From DATJMJ01 sp035503915 (lineage in GTDB: Bacteria; Actinomycetota; Acidimicrobiia; Acidimicrobiales; Palsa-688): a stretch of 64,000 bases of DNA. Both the position numbers and the translations under genes were made by a program. The DNA lies in NCBI GenBank assembly GCA_035503915.1, contig DATJSU010000022.1, positions 248,001-312,000 of the forward strand. The letters are read 5' to 3'. Below are positions 25,906 through 34,567 of the stretch, one piece after another (the first letter of the stretch is position 1; the number at the start of each line of letters is the position of its first letter). The notes beneath the pieces are model-generated. The model had not been told where the DNA came from. It saw only the letters and a list, made by a program, of their open reading frames with translations, and made no database searches.

Positions 25906-28497
25906 ATGGATGCCCAGTCACTTCGGCGCGCCTTTCTGGACTTCTTTGTCGCGCGCGACCACGTCGAGGTGGCGTCGTCTGGGCTAGTGCCCCACCACCC
26001 GCGGGCACCGCTTTTTACCAATGCCGGTATGAACCAGTTCATCTCGTACTTCCTCGGGGAAGAAATCCCGCCCTACAAGCGCGCCACGACCGTCCAGAAG
26101 TGCGTCCGGGTCCGCGGCAAACACGACGACATCGAACAGGTCGGCAGGAGCCCCAAGCATTTCAGTTTCTTTGAAATGCTCGGCAATTTCAGCTTCGGCG
26201 ACTACTTCAAACGCGAGGCGGTCATCTATGCCTGGGAGCTCCTCACCGAGGTCCTCGGGCTCGAGGCCGACCGGCTCTGGGTCACGGTTTACAACGACGA
26301 CGACGAAGCGGCGGACATCTGGGCCGACGAGATCGGTGTCCCGCGCTCGCGCATCCAGCGCACGGGCGAAGACAATTTCTGGGAGATGGGCGACACCGGC
26401 CCCTGCGGGCCGTGCTCGGAGATCCACTACGACCGCGGGCCGCAATGGGGAGCGGGCGGGGGGCCGGTGGGCGGGAGCGAAACCCGCTACGTTGAGCTCT
26501 GGAACTTGGTCTTCCAGAGCTACGACCGCCAGGCTTCGGGCGAGCTCATCGGGTTGCCCAAGCCGGGCGTGGACACCGGCGCCGGCTTCGAGCGCATGCT
26601 AATGGTCCTCCAAAACGTGAGGTCTGCTTGGGAAACCGACGTACTTTCGGCCCTTGTCGGCCGGGCGCAGAGCCTCACGGGCCGCTGTTACGGCGACGAC
26701 GAGGAGGCCGACGTCGCGTTGCGGGTGCTTGCTGACCACGCAAGGACCATGTCGTTCATGATCTCCGACGGGGTCTTCCCATCGAACGAAGATCGCGGCT
26801 ATGTGCTCCGCAGGATCATCCGCAGAGCCGTCTTGCGGGCGAACTTCCTCGGCGCCAGCCACCTTGTCTGCCCCGGCTTGGTAGCGGGTGTGGTCGAGGT
26901 GATGGGGGAGGCTTACCCCGAACTGGTGCGCAATGCGGACTTTGTTGCCAGCGTCGCGGGGCGGGAGGAGGAGCGCTTCAGGGCCAACCTCCGCTCGGGC
27001 TTGTCGCTCCTCGAAGCCGAGCTCGCCGGCGGGGAAGTGCTGAGCGGGGAGACTGCCTTCAGGCTCCACGACACGCACGGTTTCCCTATCGACCTCACGC
27101 GCGAGATCGTTGCCACCAGGGGCGGGAGCGTTGACGATGCCGGCTTTTCGGAGGCGATGCGCCGCCAACGTGAGCAGTCTCGTGAAGCGCTCAAAGGCAA
27201 GGCCGAAGGCGGCCAAACAAACTCTGCTGAGTACAGGGAGATCTTGGAGCAGTTCGGGCCGACGAAGTTCCTCGGCTACGAGCTGGTGGGCTCGGAGGCT
27301 CGCGTTTTGGCCGTCCTCCCGGGACAAGACAAGGGTCAAGTGGAGATCTTCCTTGACCGGACACCCTTTTACGCCGAGGCGGGGGGCCAGGTAGGCGACA
27401 CGGGTACCATTTCCACGGGCTCGGGGCGGGCTCGGGTGATCAACACGACGGCGGCCTTGCCGGGCCTTCACCGCCATGTCGCCATGCTCGAGGAGGGCAC
27501 AGTTGCGCCCGGCCAAGAGGCAGTGGCAAGCGTGGACGCTCTGCGGAGGGAGGCGATAAGGCGCAACCATACCGGCACCCACCTCCTTCATTGGGCCCTG
27601 CGTGAGGTGCTCGGCTCGCACGTGAAGCAGCATGGGTCCTTGGTGGCACCCGACAGGCTGCGCTTCGATTTCAGCCATTACGCGCAGGTGAGCAGGGCGG
27701 AGCTCGACAAGGTCGAGGACCTTGTCAACGGCGAGGTACTGGCGGACATGGGGGTCCTCACCGAGGAGATGCCCCGTGCGGAAGCGGAGGCAAAAGGGGC
27801 GATCGCCTTCTTCGGGGAAAAGTACGGGGAGCATGTGAGGGTCGTGCATGCTGGCGTCCACTCGGTTGAACTTTGCGGCGGCACCCACGTCGAGCGGCTC
27901 GGCATGATCGGGCCCGTCGAAGTCGTCTCCGAAAGCTCGATCGGCTCGAACCTGCGCCGTATCGAGGCCTTGACCGGCACCGCCACGCTGGAACGCCTGA
28001 GGACTAACGAGGCACGGCTGGCACATGTCGCCAGCTTGCTGAAAGCTTCCCCGGACGAGCTCGGGGCGGCAATAGAGAGGCGGCTGGGAGAGCTGCGCGA
28101 CGCCCAAGACGAGTTGCGGGCGGCGCGTCAGGGTGCTCTCGCGGGCGAGGCCGTAGCGCTGGCGGGGAGGGCGAAGGGTGGCGCGGTCACCTCGCGACGC
28201 GACGGGCTCTCGCCCGAGAGCCTGAGGGAGCTCGCGGTGGCTGTGCTTTCTCAGCCCGGTGTTGAAGCCGTTGTGCTCGGTGGGGTGCCCGAGGATGGGA
28301 AGGTGACGCTCGTCGCCGCGGTGGCGAAGGGCTATCTGGTGGCAGCGCCGGACCTTGTGGCTGGCCCGGCCCGCATCGTTGGCGGGGGTGGTGGTGGGCG
28401 CAACCCCGAGCTGGCGATGGCCGGGGGACGCGACGCCGGCCGCTTGGACGAGGCGCTCGCTGCCGCGCGGGCGCAATTGGAGGAAGCGTCTTCATGA
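25906..28497 (+). CDS. alaS: Alanyl-tRNA synthetase
   Basis: AlaS charges tRNA-Ala and edits mischarged tRNA. The class II aminoacylation core opens with LRRAFLDFFVARDHVEVASSGLVP and includes FTNAGMNQF and the motif 3 region LVFQSYDR with GVDTGAGFERM. The editing domain has HTGTHLLHWAL, where HTATH is usual but the HxxxH ligands are kept, and ELCGGTHV with its Cys/His ligands. A C-terminal DHHA1-type domain follows (GGGGGGRNPELAMAGG). At 863 residues it is full length. The ruvX start overlaps its stop by four bases. Confidence 0.98.
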   Translation: MDAQSLRRAFLDFFVARDHVEVASSGLVPHHPRAPLFTNAGMNQFISYFLGEEIPPYKRATTVQKCVRVRGKHDDIEQVGRSPKHFSFFEMLGNFSFGDYFKREAVIYAWELLTEVLGLEADRLWVTVYNDDDEAADIWADEIGVPRSRIQRTGEDNFWEMGDTGPCGPCSEIHYDRGPQWGAGGGPVGGSETRYVELWNLVFQSYDRQASGELIGLPKPGVDTGAGFERMLMVLQNVRSAWETDVLSALVGRAQSLTGRCYGDDEEADVALRVLADHARTMSFMISDGVFPSNEDRGYVLRRIIRRAVLRANFLGASHLVCPGLVAGVVEVMGEAYPELVRNADFVASVAGREEERFRANLRSGLSLLEAELAGGEVLSGETAFRLHDTHGFPIDLTREIVATRGGSVDDAGFSEAMRRQREQSREALKGKAEGGQTNSAEYREILEQFGPTKFLGYELVGSEARVLAVLPGQDKGQVEIFLDRTPFYAEAGGQVGDTGTISTGSGRARVINTTAALPGLHRHVAMLEEGTVAPGQEAVASVDALRREAIRRNHTGTHLLHWALREVLGSHVKQHGSLVAPDRLRFDFSHYAQVSRAELDKVEDLVNGEVLADMGVLTEEMPRAEAEAKGAIAFFGEKYGEHVRVVHAGVHSVELCGGTHVERLGMIGPVEVVSESSIGSNLRRIEALTGTATLERLRTNEARLAHVASLLKASPDELGAAIERRLGELRDAQDELRAARQGALAGEAVALAGRAKGGAVTSRRDGLSPESLRELAVAVLSQPGVEAVVLGGVPEDGKVTLVAAVAKGYLVAAPDLVAGPARIVGGGGGGRNPELAMAGGRDAGRLDEALAAARAQLEEASS

Positions 28498-29072
28498 GCT
28501 CAGGGGAGCACTGGGAAGGAGAGCAGCCGGACGGGCCGCCACACCTACCCGGGCTCGAGCCAGGCGAACCGGGGCGTGTGCTCGGCTTGGACCTGGGGAG
28601 CCGGCGCATCGGCGTTGCCATCTCCGATGACGGGCGGCGGGTGGCGAGCGCCATTTCGATGGTGCAGCGGCGCGGCTCGCATGCTGAAGACCACATCGAA
28701 CTTGCCAGCCTCGTTGGCCGGACGGGTGCGAACCTTGTAGTCGTCGGTTTGCCACTTTCGCTGAACGGCAGCCGTGGCCCCGCTGCGACTGCCGTGGCCG
28801 CTGAGGTGAGCGAACTGCGCCTGCTCCTCGAGGTCCCGGTGGAGGTCTGTGACGAGCGCTACAGCACCGTTGTTGCCCGGCAAGCTCTCGCGGCCGGGGG
28901 CAGGAGGCCCGCCGCTCGGCGTGACCTTATCGACAAGACGGCTGCGGCGACGATCCTGCAGACCTGGCTCGACCGCCAGCGTTCACGCCAGCTGGCCTCG
29001 CCCCATCTCCCGCCAGGTTCGGATGGTGCCGAGCACAGTTCACGCAGCCGGCCGGCCCGCCGTGCTCACTGA
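28494..29072 (+). CDS. ruvX: RuvX/YqgF family nuclease (putative Holliday junction resolvase)
   Basis: RuvX/YqgF is an RNase H-fold nuclease linked to pre-16S rRNA 5' processing and junction resolution. The fold signatures are present: VLGLDLGSRRIGVAISDDG with the first catalytic Asp, VVGLPLSLNGSRGP, VCDERYSTVVA, and the C-terminal Asp in LIDKTAAATILQTWLD. It has about 27 extra N-terminal residues and a disordered tail, giving 192 against about 140 residues. ATG at 28494 overlaps the alaS stop, and the tail overlaps the probable mltG start. Confidence 0.92.
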   Translation: MSSGEHWEGEQPDGPPHLPGLEPGEPGRVLGLDLGSRRIGVAISDDGRRVASAISMVQRRGSHAEDHIELASLVGRTGANLVVVGLPLSLNGSRGPAATAVAAEVSELRLLLEVPVEVCDERYSTVVARQALAAGGRRPAARRDLIDKTAAATILQTWLDRQRSRQLASPHLPPGSDGAEHSSRSRPARRAH

Positions 29073-30285
29073 GCCGGAGCCGAGCCACAGTGACGAGCTG
29101 GGTGGTGAGCCCGGGCCCTGGGACGTCGACCCGATAGCGCTCTGGCAGGACGAAGAGGGCTCCGAGGGCCCCGCCTCGGGGGATGGCTTTGCGCCAGGGG
29201 GACCGGTCCCAGATGGGCAAGGTGGCACTCGCCCCTCGGGTGCGCCAAGCATGCGCCGGGCCGGCAAAGGGCGCCTGCGCCCCCTGCGTGCCGCGCTCGT
29301 CGTCGTCGTCGTGGGGACCGTGGTTGCCGGTCTCGTCGGCTACCTACGCGTCGACCACGACATCAGCCCGCCCGGCCGGCCGGGCAAGGTCGTCACGGTC
29401 AGCGTGGCGCGGGGTTCTTCCACCATGCACATCGCCAATGTCCTCGCGAGCGACGGCGTCATCCACGGGCCAGACGTCTTTGCTCTCTGGGTGAAGCTGA
29501 AGGGCGATGGCCCACTTTTGGCAGGCACCTACCAGATGCGTAGGAACGAAAGCTACGCCTCGGTCGTCTCACAGTTGCAAAAAGGCCCGGTCGTCGTCAC
29601 CTACAAGCTCGTCATCCCCGAGGGCTACACCGTCCGCCAGATCGCCACAGACGTCGGTGCCCTGGGCGTCGGGATCACTGCGAGCGCCTTCTTGGCGGCT
29701 GCTCGAAGTGATGAGGTGCGCTCTCCCTTCGAGCCCGGGACAACAACCAACCTGGAAGGTTTCCTGTTCCCGGCCACGTACCCGGTGCCCCGGGGCGAGA
29801 CGGCTCTAAAGCTCGTCCGCTGGATGGTCCGGACCTTTGACGACGAGGCGAGCTCTCTCGGGCTGGCTCACGCCGCTGCCCGCCTGCATTACACGCCCTA
29901 CCAGGTCCTCGAGGTCGCCTCGATAGTCGAGCGGGAAGCGAAGCTCGACCAGGACCTCGGGCCGGTAGCGAGCGTCATATACAACAGGCTTGCGAAGGGT
30001 ACCCCCATTGGAGCCGAGTCCACTTTGCTCTACGGCCTCGGTGAGCCCACGGGGCCGGTCAGCATCACTACGCCCAACCGCTATAACACCCTTATCTATA
30101 AGGGCTTGCCCCCGACGCCAATTTCCAACCCCGGGACGCTCGCGCTCCAGGCGGCTATGGCCCCGCCCCACACTCCTTACCTCTACTTTGTGGAGGTCAA
30201 CCCGGACGGCAAAATGGGCTATGCGACCGACAACGCTCAGTTCAGGCAGCTCCAGCACGAATGCCGGGTGGTGCACCTTTGTTGA
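29023..30285 (+). CDS. mltG: Endolytic murein transglycosylase MltG (YceG family)
   Basis: MltG cleaves nascent peptidoglycan strands and so sets glycan length. An acidic cytoplasmic N-terminus of about 85 residues is followed by one membrane helix (LRAALVVVVVGTVVAGLVGYL) and the extracytoplasmic YceG domain. The catalytic Glu lies in LEVASIVEREAKLD; IPEGYTVRQIA, GFLFPATYPV, SVIYNRLAKG and PISNPGTLALQAAMAP are family motifs. The start is uncertain: ATG 29023 is used, overlapping ruvX by 50 bases, and GTG 29062 is an alternative just before the ruvX stop. Confidence 0.93.
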   Translation: MVPSTVHAAGRPAVLTEPEPSHSDELGGEPGPWDVDPIALWQDEEGSEGPASGDGFAPGGPVPDGQGGTRPSGAPSMRRAGKGRLRPLRAALVVVVVGTVVAGLVGYLRVDHDISPPGRPGKVVTVSVARGSSTMHIANVLASDGVIHGPDVFALWVKLKGDGPLLAGTYQMRRNESYASVVSQLQKGPVVVTYKLVIPEGYTVRQIATDVGALGVGITASAFLAAARSDEVRSPFEPGTTTNLEGFLFPATYPVPRGETALKLVRWMVRTFDDEASSLGLAHAAARLHYTPYQVLEVASIVEREAKLDQDLGPVASVIYNRLAKGTPIGAESTLLYGLGEPTGPVSITTPNRYNTLIYKGLPPTPISNPGTLALQAAMAPPHTPYLYFVEVNPDGKMGYATDNAQFRQLQHECRVVHLC

Positions 30286-30320
30286 GCAAGCAGAGCCCGG
30301 GGCGGGGGTTGGAACGCTCC

Positions 30321-30358
30321 CAGGTGGCTAGGCGGCCCAGTGGCCGCCTGGCCACCTG
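30321..30358 (+). terminator. Strong 17-bp hairpin between mltG and aroE
   Basis: Arms 30321-30337 and 30342-30358 are complementary over 17 positions, with one T/G position that becomes a G-U wobble in RNA, around a 4-base loop (CAGT). No T-run follows, so it is not a textbook intrinsic terminator. It could be a processing or attenuation signal. It ends 19 bases before the probable aroE start. Confidence 0.6.
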
Positions 30359-30377
30359 GCCGGCGGAGACGACGATC

Positions 30378-31340
30378 GTGCTCGGGGTGATCGGCGACCC
30401 GGTACGGCATTCGCTTTCGCCCGTGCTGCACAATGCCGCGCTCAGAGAGCTCGGCTTGGACTGGGTCTACGTCGCCTTCCCTGTCCCGTCGGGGCGCGGC
30501 CGCGAGGCCGTCAGCGCGATGCCCGACCTCGGGATCCGGGGGCTGTCGGTGACGATGCCTCACAAGGCCGCCGCCGCCGCCGCCTGCCACCGCCTGACGC
30601 CACTTGCCGAGCGCCTAGGGGTGGTCAATACCGTGACCAACATCGCGGGGTCCCTGGTGGGCGACAGCACGGATGGCCCGGGCTTTTTGGACTCTCTCGA
30701 GGAACTGGGATGGAGAGCCGAAGGCAAGCGCTGCCTTGTGCTCGGTGCCGGTGGCTCTGCCCGGGCCGTCGTGCTGTCGCTTGCCGAAGCCGGGGCTGCT
30801 CGGGTAGCAGTCGTTGCTCGGCGCCAGGACGAGGCACTTTCGGTCTCAGGCCTTGGCGGGCGGGCGGGTTTGGTGAGCTCGGTAGAGGCGGCCGAGGAGG
30901 CCGAGCTCATCGTGAACGCCACGCCCGTCGGGATGACCGGCGCCGATGCCGAGCCCAGGGACGAGCTGCCCCTCGGCTTGGAAGCCAAGAGGTTGGGCCC
31001 TGGCCAACTCGTCGCCGACCTCATCTACGCGCCGGCGGCGACGCCGCTGCTCTTGGCTGCGCGCTCGCGGGGAGCCAAGACCTGCAATGGCCTTGGCATG
31101 TTGATCCACCAGGCCGCTCGGCAGCTCCGCAACTGGACCGGCCGCGACGCCCCGGTGGAGGTGATGTCTGCGGCGGTGCTGCGGGAGCTGAGGCGCCGGA
31201 GCGGCCCCAGGCCGAGGTCCGAGAGGGGCCGCCAGATCCTCGAGAGGGATGCCCGAGCTGGGGCGGGACCAGCCGCGAGCGGCCCAATTGCTATCCCGTC
31301 CTCAACTTCTCACACGAAGTTGCCGAAGAAGCTGCAATAA
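30378..31340 (+). CDS. aroE: Shikimate dehydrogenase
   Basis: AroE reduces 3-dehydroshikimate to shikimate with NADPH. The GTG at 30378 is chosen because GGAG lies nine bases upstream and the protein then begins with the family's conserved block LGVIGDPVRHSLSPVLHNAAL. Other motifs are VTMPHKAAAA (catalytic Lys), NTVTN, GDSTDGPGF (Asp), the nucleotide-binding LVLGAGGSARAV, VNATPVGM and GLGMLIHQAA. The last 40 residues are a basic low-complexity tail. The frame is open back to 30261 but would run through the hairpin. Confidence 0.93.
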   Translation: MLGVIGDPVRHSLSPVLHNAALRELGLDWVYVAFPVPSGRGREAVSAMPDLGIRGLSVTMPHKAAAAAACHRLTPLAERLGVVNTVTNIAGSLVGDSTDGPGFLDSLEELGWRAEGKRCLVLGAGGSARAVVLSLAEAGAARVAVVARRQDEALSVSGLGGRAGLVSSVEAAEEAELIVNATPVGMTGADAEPRDELPLGLEAKRLGPGQLVADLIYAPAATPLLLAARSRGAKTCNGLGMLIHQAARQLRNWTGRDAPVEVMSAAVLRELRRRSGPRPRSERGRQILERDARAGAGPAASGPIAIPSSTSHTKLPKKLQ

Positions 31341-31355
31341 GAAGCGGAGGTTGCC

Positions 31356-32396
31356 GTGTCGCTTGAAGGTACGCTCGAGACAATTGCACTGCCGGACGTG
31401 CTCGCACTGTTGTCGGTCACTGCCAAGACGGGCGAGCTGCGGGTGGAGGCCAATGGCGGCACCGGGAGCCTCTGGCTGGACGGCGGACGGGTCAGCGGCT
31501 TCGACGTCGGCAAGAACCGCACGCCCGTAGACGCCTTCTTCGCCTTGTTGCGACTGAAGGAGGGAGGCTTCCGCTTCCACACCGACGGCCGGCCGCTCAA
31601 CCAGGTCACGCCGCTCGAGGTGGGGCCGGTCCTCGAAGAAGCTGAAAGCCGCCTCCTCGAATGGCCGGACATCGTCGCCGTCGTGCCCTCCCTGGCCGCG
31701 CAGCTCAAGCTGGAGCCCGAGGTCACCGGACCGGTCGCGCTCGAGCCCGACCAATGGCGGCTCATCGCCAGCATCGGGAGCGGCCGTTTGGTCGGAGATG
31801 TGTTGGACGACTGCGAGCTCGGCGAGTTCGATGGCTGCAAAGCTGTGAAGGAGCTTGTCGACCTCAAGCTCGTTGATGTCGTCCAGGCCGAGGTCGCGAG
31901 CTCGTTTGCCGCTCCCCTCCCGCCCGCCGCCGAGGTTGCCCACGACGCTCAGGCAGCCGAGGAGATGGCACCTGGTCCCGCGGCCGGGGCTGCTGCGGAC
32001 GATGGCACCGGTGTCGACGACGCGGGGGCCGACGGCGCGGGGGCCGACGACGCGGGGGCCGACGGCGACGAGGAGGGCTACACCTGGGAACACGAGCTCC
32101 GTCACGGCTCGAGCTACGAGGTCCATCTCAGCGTTGACGCCGACGCCGACGCCGACGCCGAAGAGGCCATCCTGGGAGGGGTACAGGCGGCGCATGACGT
32201 CCCTGGTATAGCCGAGGGCCATGATGCCGACGACCCAACGGGGGGGCCGGTCCGCGCTGTCGACTTTTCTGACGACGTGTGGCACGAAGAGGGCGAGGAG
32301 GCCGAGGCGGCAACGGTCGAGGCGCCCCCCGAAGAGCGAGGCGAGCCTGTCAACAGGGGCCTGCTCCTCAAGTTCTTGGGCTCAGCACGCAACTAA
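31356..32396 (+). CDS. DUF4388 (PATAN-like) protein at the head of the type IV pilus locus
   Basis: The N-terminal 100 residues match the DUF4388 pattern: SLEGTLETIALPDVLALLSVTAKTGELRV, then LWLDGGRVSGFDVG and FHTDGRPLNQVTPLEVG. This domain occurs in bacterial signalling proteins, often near pilus or gliding genes. A predicted helical domain follows to about residue 185. The rest is very acidic and low in complexity, with GADDAGADG repeats, ending in LLLKFLGSA. The GTG start has GGAGG upstream. It lies 15 bases after aroE and 221 before pilB. I infer a regulatory or scaffold role in pilus control. Confidence 0.75.
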   Translation: MSLEGTLETIALPDVLALLSVTAKTGELRVEANGGTGSLWLDGGRVSGFDVGKNRTPVDAFFALLRLKEGGFRFHTDGRPLNQVTPLEVGPVLEEAESRLLEWPDIVAVVPSLAAQLKLEPEVTGPVALEPDQWRLIASIGSGRLVGDVLDDCELGEFDGCKAVKELVDLKLVDVVQAEVASSFAAPLPPAAEVAHDAQAAEEMAPGPAAGAAADDGTGVDDAGADGAGADDAGADGDEEGYTWEHELRHGSSYEVHLSVDADADADAEEAILGGVQAAHDVPGIAEGHDADDPTGGPVRAVDFSDDVWHEEGEEAEAATVEAPPEERGEPVNRGLLLKFLGSARN

Positions 32397-32572
32397 GCGA
32401 GCGGGGAGCGGGCGCTCCCTTCCACAGCCACACCCGGGTACATGTCGAGAGCCATCCTTTGACCGCACCAGTTGGGGTATTTGACGACGATCGGTACAGG
32501 CGCGCCGCGCGCCAGCCGAAGTAAGAAGCACAGGGCCTTTCCCCGGCCCGTGGCGCCGATTTTCGTGTATTT

Positions 32573-32593
32573 CCGGTCGTTCTGAGCGACCGG
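32573..32593 (+). promoter_or_regulatory. Stem-loop in the pilB leader
   Basis: CCGGTCG (32573-32579) and CGACCGG (32587-32593) are perfect inverted arms around a 7-base loop, 24 bases before the pilB start. The region 32397-32617 contains no gene. A smaller GGGAGC/GCTCCC hairpin near 32405-32420 may close the DUF4388 transcript. Confidence 0.4.
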
Positions 32594-32610
32594 GGATGGG
32601 CCAAGGAAAA

Positions 32611-32622
32611 GGCACTAGTGCC
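32611..32622 (+). promoter_or_regulatory. 12-bp perfect palindrome over the pilB start codon
   Basis: GGCACTAGTGCC is a perfect palindrome that contains the GTG at 32618 and the end of the AAGGAAAAGG ribosome-binding region. A protein bound there, or RNA pairing, would directly affect pilB initiation. It may also be coincidental. Confidence 0.35.
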
Positions 32623-34405
32623 CCTCTCAATGTCAAGTACCAAATTGCCGAGCGATAAGGAGTGGCGCAGCCGCGCTCCAGGGGAGGCCATGGACACCAG
32701 AGTGCGTGATCGGGAGGGGGCTCTCTCCGAGGACGAGCAACTAGGGGTAGTGCTCGTCAAGAGCGGGATCATTACGATCGACCAGCTCGGCGAAGCCCTC
32801 GCGCGTGCGAAAGAGAGGGGGTGCAACCTCGCCCGGGTCCTCATCGAGGACAGGCTGCTCACCGAGGAACAGTTCGTCGGCACGCTCGCTGAGCAACTAG
32901 GGCTCGAGTTCGTCGACCTCGCCACTTACCCGGTCGACCCGTCAGCGGCCCGCCTCGTGAGCGACACGCTCGCCCGCCGCTACCTCGCTCTGCCCATCGG
33001 CTGGTGGGAAGGACGCCTCATCGTCGCGATGGCGGACCCCTCGAACGTCTTCGCGATCGACGACATCCGCACGCTTACCGGCGCCGAGGTCCGCCAGGTC
33101 GTCGCCACCGCAGAGGCAGTAACTGCGGCCATCAACAAATACCACCGCAGGGACTCAGAGGCCGAGCACATAAGCGCCGAGGCGTCAGCGAGCAGCGCCC
33201 CCAATGAGGACGACCGGCTCGCCCAAGTGCGGGAAGTCCGGGAGGACGCCCCAATCGTGCGCTTGGTCAACCTCCTCATCAGCCAAGCGATCAGCGACCG
33301 AGCCTCGGACATCCACGTCGAGCCAACGGGGAAGGACCTCCGCATCCGCTACCGCATCGACGGTGTGCTCCACGAGGTGATGCGGTCGCCACGCAACATC
33401 CAAAACGGCGTCATCAGCCGGCTCAAGGTAATGGCCGACATCAACATCGCCGAACGGCGGATCCCTCAAGACGGCCGTATAACAACCAGTATCGAAGGCC
33501 ATCCCGTCGACCTTCGGGTGGCGACCCTGCCGACCGTACATGGCGAAAAGGTCGTAATGAGGGTGCTCGACAACACCACCGCCAACCTGCGCCTCTCCGA
33601 GCTCGGGTTCCTCCCGGCCAACATGACGCGTTACGAGTCTTCCTACACCAAGCCTTACGGCACGATCCTTGTCACCGGCCCCACCGGGTCAGGCAAAACG
33701 ACGACGCTCTACGCCACGCTCAATATCCTCAACGAGGACACGAAAAACGTCATCACTGTCGAGGACCCCGTCGAGTACCAGCTGGAAGGCATCAACCAGG
33801 TCCAAGTCAACAACAAGGCCGGGTTGACGTTTGCCTCCGCCCTGCGGACGATCCTGCGAGCCGACCCCGATATCATCCTCGTGGGAGAAATCCGCGACCG
33901 CGAAACGGCGAGCATCGCCGTCGAAGCCGCCCTCACCGGCCACCTGGTGCTCTCGACCCTGCACACCAACGACTCGTCCACCACGCCCAACCGGCTGATC
34001 GAGATGGGCGTTGAGCCGTTCCTCGTGGGCAGCGCCCTCGACTGCATCGTCGCCCAGCGGCTGGCCCGCAAACTGTGCGAACGATGCAAAGAGGGCTACC
34101 CGGCGGAAAGAGAGAAGCTCATGAGCATGGGCTGGGACACCGTGGGCATCGAGTTCCCCGAGCGGCTCTTTCGCCCGGTAGGTTGCCAAGTCTGCGGCAA
34201 GACCGGCTTCATGGGCCGCTTCGCAGTCCACGAGATCTTGACTGTGAACGAAGAGATCGAGCGCATGATCGTCGAGCACGCGCACGCCGACGACATCCGC
34301 AAAGGTGCGATCGCCGACGGCATGCTTACTCTCCGGCAAGCGGGCCTCATGGCTGCGGCGTCGGGCATCACCGCCCTCGATGAGATCATGCGTGTCATCG
34401 CCTAG
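32618..34405 (+). CDS. pilB: Type IV pilus assembly ATPase PilB (GspE family)
   Basis: PilB powers pilus extension. The N-terminal 145 residues are an MshEN/T2SSE-N type domain (LGVVLVKSGIITIDQLGEALA), a fold that binds cyclic-di-GMP in several relatives. The motor domain contains Walker A GPTGSGKTTT at about residue 354, the Asp box (TVEDPVEYQ), Walker B ADPDIILVGEIRDRET, the His box HTNDSSTT, and a tetracysteine zinc site (CERC ... CQVC). Length 595 is normal. GTG 32618 follows AAGGAAAAGG; ATG 32630 and ATG 32690 (after GGGGAGG) are alternatives. Confidence 0.95.
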   Translation: MPLSMSSTKLPSDKEWRSRAPGEAMDTRVRDREGALSEDEQLGVVLVKSGIITIDQLGEALARAKERGCNLARVLIEDRLLTEEQFVGTLAEQLGLEFVDLATYPVDPSAARLVSDTLARRYLALPIGWWEGRLIVAMADPSNVFAIDDIRTLTGAEVRQVVATAEAVTAAINKYHRRDSEAEHISAEASASSAPNEDDRLAQVREVREDAPIVRLVNLLISQAISDRASDIHVEPTGKDLRIRYRIDGVLHEVMRSPRNIQNGVISRLKVMADINIAERRIPQDGRITTSIEGHPVDLRVATLPTVHGEKVVMRVLDNTTANLRLSELGFLPANMTRYESSYTKPYGTILVTGPTGSGKTTTLYATLNILNEDTKNVITVEDPVEYQLEGINQVQVNNKAGLTFASALRTILRADPDIILVGEIRDRETASIAVEAALTGHLVLSTLHTNDSSTTPNRLIEMGVEPFLVGSALDCIVAQRLARKLCERCKEGYPAEREKLMSMGWDTVGIEFPERLFRPVGCQVCGKTGFMGRFAVHEILTVNEEIERMIVEHAHADDIRKGAIADGMLTLRQAGLMAAASGITALDEIMRVIA

Positions 34406-34493
34406 GAGCCGAGGCCCTGCGAACCTCGCTCGCTGCCGCAATTGCCGGAATGTCCGCGTGCCCGGGACAGGCGTCATAAAGACCTGACTTAAG

Positions 34494-34525
34494 GCCGATA
34501 CAGGCTACGGGCGACGCGCCGATAT
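34494..34525 (+). promoter_or_regulatory. Duplicated GCCGATA motif upstream of the EAL-HDOD gene
   Basis: GCCGATAC (34494-34501) and GCCGATAT (34518-34525) lie 24 bases apart in the 162-bp gap before the EAL-HDOD gene. Both resemble the -10 element of FliA-type sigma promoters, and TAAA occurs 13 bases before the first, two short of the usual spacing. TATAGA next to the second could instead be an ordinary -10. Confidence 0.25.
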
Positions 34526-34567
34526 AGAAGGTGTGGTTAGACGCCTCACCGCTTGGGAGGTGGGCGA

